From CAYWTX01 sp964461295 (lineage in GTDB: Bacteria > Planctomycetota > Phycisphaerae > SM23-33), in NCBI GenBank assembly GCA_964461295.1, contig CAYWTX010000558.1, positions 1 to 23,707 of the forward strand: DNA of 23,707 nt, given 5' to 3'. A program made the position numbers and the translations under genes. Below the pieces are notes generated by a model that was not told the DNA's origin, ran no database searches, and worked only from the letters and a program-made list of their open reading frames with translations. Shown here piece after piece: positions 20,949-23,707 of this stretch (positions are counted from its first letter, which is position 1; every line of letters begins with the position of its first letter).

Positions 20949-23707
20949 ATGAACAGACAAGTGGCGATCACCCGGTTGGTGCGAAGGTTGCGATCGTTCC
21001 GCGCGGGCGGCATCGCGGCTGCCGCGAGCCTCCTCTTGGCCTCGGCGGCACTGGCGCAGGCGGAAACGGGCGGCGACGTCCAATCCGCGCTGCCGGTTCT
21101 GAAGAGGTCGTTGGAACAGGTGACGGCGGCAAAGGACAAACTCGTGGCCCGACTCGATGCGCGCGCGGGCGCGGACGCGAAGAACTCGCCGTCGCGCGAC
21201 CTGGCGCTGCGCCTGCCCGAAGGGGCGGACCGCGAGGAGATGGACCTGGTCCTGCGTCAGCGCGCCCGCGCGTGGGCAGCGCCCTACGCCGTAGTTCCCG
21301 CGTGGCGGCAGGAGTCATTCCAGGAGAAGTTCCGCTACTACCACCGCGGCGCCACGCATCCCAACACCCGCGACAAGGTCCGCTACGCCGTGGACGGGGC
21401 ATCACTCAACTTCGACGGCGCCCGCCTGAGCGGCGCCCTCGTGGCCAACTTGAGACTGGACGAATCCCACGAGGATCGTTTCCCGGCCGGGACGCCGGTG
21501 CGCTGGCCGAAGTCGGGCGAGATCTGGACGCAGATGGAGATCATGGGGTTGCTCGTGCACCAGAAGCCGCGCGTCCAGCGCTACGAGATCGAGGCCGCGG
21601 TGGTGCCCGACACCCACGAGTTCGCCCTCAACCTGCCCAACGGGATCGTCCGTGCCGAACTGCACGTTACGTGTCAGGTGCCGGCGCAGCCCTGGGTTCG
21701 CCCCACGGCCAGCAGCCCCAACTGGAATGCCGGCAACCACGAGGTGGACGCCGCCGGGTTAACCTACAAGGCCGGCCGACTGACCGGCGTGCTGAAGGTC
21801 CAGTTGAACCCGGACAAGTGGTATCCCAAAACGCCGCAGAACGTCGCTTACACGGTGGACGCCACGGTCTCGGCCGGCCGGGTTAGCGGCACGTTCAAGG
21901 CCACGGGCTCGATGGGCGAGTTCGAGGGGCCGGTGAATGGGCAGGCGGGCGGGTTTGTGCGAGGCACGTACAAGGCGGCCGGGGCCCTGGGCACATACCA
22001 GTCGGAGGTTCTCGGGCGCGCATGGGAGCCGCGTACGGGGTTCGGCGACCTGGTCGCCGACGCGAAGGACGCGGTGCCGGCGGAAGCGGCGGACGCCGCC
22101 GTCGCGCTGGCGACGAGAATCGCCAACGCCTATCACCAGGTGCGGGCGCTGCACCTGGCGCTGCGCGCGTACGGCCTGCCGCTCGAGGACGCGCTGGTCC
22201 AGACCGAAATCCCGGCGCCGCATTGGATGGGGCCGGACGGCAAAGCGCTCGCGGCCGGGGCGCCCGCCGCCATGCAGGCGTTCGCGCAGACGCTGGCGTC
22301 GGCCGCGTCGGAGGCGCTGTCGGAGACCGCGGCGAAACCCGCCCTCGGCGCGCCCGCGGCGTCCGATGCGACGTTCGGCCCGTTCTTCGACACGGCCGCG
22401 CTGGAGCGCGACGCGTCCGGCGCCTGCACGCTACCGGCGGCGGCGAAAGGCCCGCAAAAGTGGGCGTTCCTCCCCGAATGGCGCATGCTGGGCCCGCTGC
22501 CTGTGACCGACGACCTCGACGACAACTTCGCCGAACTGCCCGACGTGGCGCCCTGCGAGGCGGCGCAGTACCCCATCGAGATGGGCCATCTGCCCAAGGA
22601 CCAGCGGCCCAAGGAGGGTCAGGCACTTAGGCCGTGGCAGAGCATCCCCTGCGTCGGCGGCCGAGCGAGCGTGTGGTGGTCGAAAGAGCCGGACCGCGGC
22701 GCGTCGCCGGGTTCGGTGTGGCTCGCGACGGCCGACCTGGTGTCGGACCGGGACCGCGAGGTGTGGGTGGCCGCATCCGCTCGCGATCACGGCAAACTGT
22801 GGGTCAACGGCAAGTTGGCGTGGGTCGGCCAGGAGAAACAGTGGCGCACGCAAAGCGGGCGCGAGGCGATCTTCGCGGTGCGTTTGAACAAAGGCGTGAA
22901 CCGGCTGCTGCTGCGCTGCCGCGAAGACCGTTTATGGACGTGGATGAGGTTCCACGTGTGCGTGCAGGGCGGGCCGAACGAGCCTGCCGCGCTGCCGCCG
23001 GTTGCCGCGGTTGCGCCGGCGACCGTCGTGGACGCGCGCGGCGACGGCGCGGGGCGTTTCGCCAAGGCCGATCCGCCGCTGGCGTGGGACCTGGAGAAAG
23101 GCATCAACGTGGCGTGGCGCAAGACGCTGCCCGGCCGGCTCGGCGGCGGGCCGACCGCCGTGGACGGCAAGTTGCTCTATTGCGTGCATCCGAACACGTT
23201 GATCTGCCTCGACCAGAAAACCGGCGACACGCTCTGGCAGCGCGAATGCAGCATCCTGGAACTGACGGACAAGGACGCCTTCGCCAAGTGGCAGGCGCTC
23301 AAGACCGACCAGGAGAAGACCAACTTCCTTGTCGCCCGCAAGATGCCCGCCGACACGGCCCGCGGCGCGCCGCTGAGCGACGGGAAACTTGTCTGGACCG
23401 CCTTCGACACGGGTGTGGTGGCTGCCCACGACCTGAAGGGCGACCGCAAGTGGATGGTCAACGTCAATGCGCCGGGCGTCGGGATATGCGTCACCGACGG
23501 CCTGGTCGTGATGGAGTGGGGCGCCAAGGGAGCCGCGGCCGCCAAGGGCGGAACCGGCACACACCGCATGTCGGCGCTCGACGCCGCAACCGGCGCGGTC
23601 AAGTGGGAGAAAGACATGCCCGGCAACCTCGACGGCAACGGCCTGCACGTGCTGCGCCTTGCCGGACCGGGCTGCGCCCGCAACGTGGTGCTGAACGGTT
23701 CGCTCCA
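20949..23707 (+). CDS. Large exported multidomain protein with PQQ-type beta-propeller repeats (3' end outside window)
   Basis: The frame from ATG 20949 (AGGA 8 bases upstream) is open to the last base, 919 codons. Residues 1-38 are a signal peptide ending ALAQA. About 149-340 hold at least three beta-rich units with related motifs (SLNFDGARLSGAL, GLTYKAGRLTGVL, ATVSAGRVSGTF). An Ala-rich helical part follows. Near 504-525 is a WRMLGPLP entry and near 615 KLWVNGKLAW, resembling a carbohydrate-binding-type jelly roll. From about 719, PQQ-like blades begin: NVAWRKTLPG, LICLDQKTGDTLWQRE (about 750) and MSALDAATGAVKWEKD (about 873). Such propellers occur in quinoprotein dehydrogenases and in non-enzymatic scaffolds; residues fixing PQQ and metal were not identified. 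It is divergent from the oxidoreductase-led cluster, so it may share its regulation. Function is not assignable. Confidence 0.85.
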   Translation, partial: MNRQVAITRLVRRLRSFRAGGIAAAASLLLASAALAQAETGGDVQSALPVLKRSLEQVTAAKDKLVARLDARAGADAKNSPSRDLALRLPEGADREEMDLVLRQRARAWAAPYAVVPAWRQESFQEKFRYYHRGATHPNTRDKVRYAVDGASLNFDGARLSGALVANLRLDESHEDRFPAGTPVRWPKSGEIWTQMEIMGLLVHQKPRVQRYEIEAAVVPDTHEFALNLPNGIVRAELHVTCQVPAQPWVRPTASSPNWNAGNHEVDAAGLTYKAGRLTGVLKVQLNPDKWYPKTPQNVAYTVDATVSAGRVSGTFKATGSMGEFEGPVNGQAGGFVRGTYKAAGALGTYQSEVLGRAWEPRTGFGDLVADAKDAVPAEAADAAVALATRIANAYHQVRALHLALRAYGLPLEDALVQTEIPAPHWMGPDGKALAAGAPAAMQAFAQTLASAASEALSETAAKPALGAPAASDATFGPFFDTAALERDASGACTLPAAAKGPQKWAFLPEWRMLGPLPVTDDLDDNFAELPDVAPCEAAQYPIEMGHLPKDQRPKEGQALRPWQSIPCVGGRASVWWSKEPDRGASPGSVWLATADLVSDRDREVWVAASARDHGKLWVNGKLAWVGQEKQWRTQSGREAIFAVRLNKGVNRLLLRCREDRLWTWMRFHVCVQGGPNEPAALPPVAAVAPATVVDARGDGAGRFAKADPPLAWDLEKGINVAWRKTLPGRLGGGPTAVDGKLLYCVHPNTLICLDQKTGDTLWQRECSILELTDKDAFAKWQALKTDQEKTNFLVARKMPADTARGAPLSDGKLVWTAFDTGVVAAHDLKGDRKWMVNVNAPGVGICVTDGLVVMEWGAKGAAAAKGGTGTHRMSALDAATGAVKWEKDMPGNLDGNGLHVLRLAGPGCARNVVLNGSL

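Noticed and set aside
20896..20952. 18-codon ORF overlapping the PQQ-gene start as ATGA
   Set aside because: No ribosome site and too short to distinguish from chance; it includes no attenuator-like codon run.
1..23707. tRNA or rRNA genes
   Set aside because: No cloverleaf with a T-loop consensus and acceptor pairing, and no conserved rRNA stretch was recognised by eye.

Overview
This is a high-GC segment that most likely comes from a planctomycete, probably of the Phycisphaerae type. The inference rests on a LEPR-XLL-like N-terminal motif on a giant exported protein, Thr-Arg-Pro-Ala linkers, exported sulfatase/PQQ/HEAT/Gfo-Idh-MocA gene types, and intergenic hairpin elements of a kind common in planctomycete genomes. 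No rRNA, tRNA, CRISPR array, phage gene or transposase gene was seen.

Left part (1-5400). The window opens inside a minus-strand M50 (site-2) protease gene whose sequence runs into a near-perfect inverted repeat of itself. Divergent from it, a sigma-70-like promoter leads into a tightly overlapping operon: kdsD (arabinose-5-phosphate isomerase), kdsC (Kdo8P phosphatase) and a very long LptC/OstA-like protein. Together these make the Kdo precursor and contribute to lipopolysaccharide transport, so the host probably has an LPS-type outer membrane.

Middle (5670-13330). A minus-strand gene encodes a 1055-residue exported protein: LEPR-XLL-like N-terminus, five PPC-like beta repeats, an RTX-type segment and a complete calpain (C2) protease domain. 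A structured divergent region separates it from a plus-strand sigma-70 family factor, which may be translationally coupled to a small upstream ORF. Then come apt, a degenerate-EAL plus HDOD signalling protein, and rtcA (RNA 3'-phosphate cyclase), the last apparently leaderless behind a pair of direct repeats.

Right part (13330-23707). After a 38-bp inverted repeat lies a minus-strand four-gene cluster, transcribed as Gfo/Idh/MocA oxidoreductase, exported HEAT-repeat protein, heparinase/alginate-lyase-like protein, type I sulfatase. It looks like a locus for breaking down a sulfated or uronate-rich glycan. A palindromic MITE/REP-like element sits between lyase and sulfatase, and an array of heptamers between the oxidoreductase and HEAT genes. 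Divergently, past a 438-bp spacer with REP-like hairpins, a large exported multidomain protein ending in a PQQ-type propeller runs off the window.

Most unusual items: the calpain/RTX/PPC protein, the giant fused LptC-OstA protein, the palindromic mobile-like element upstream of a sulfatase without signal peptide, and the multidomain PQQ protein. No single feature proves a wholly new system.
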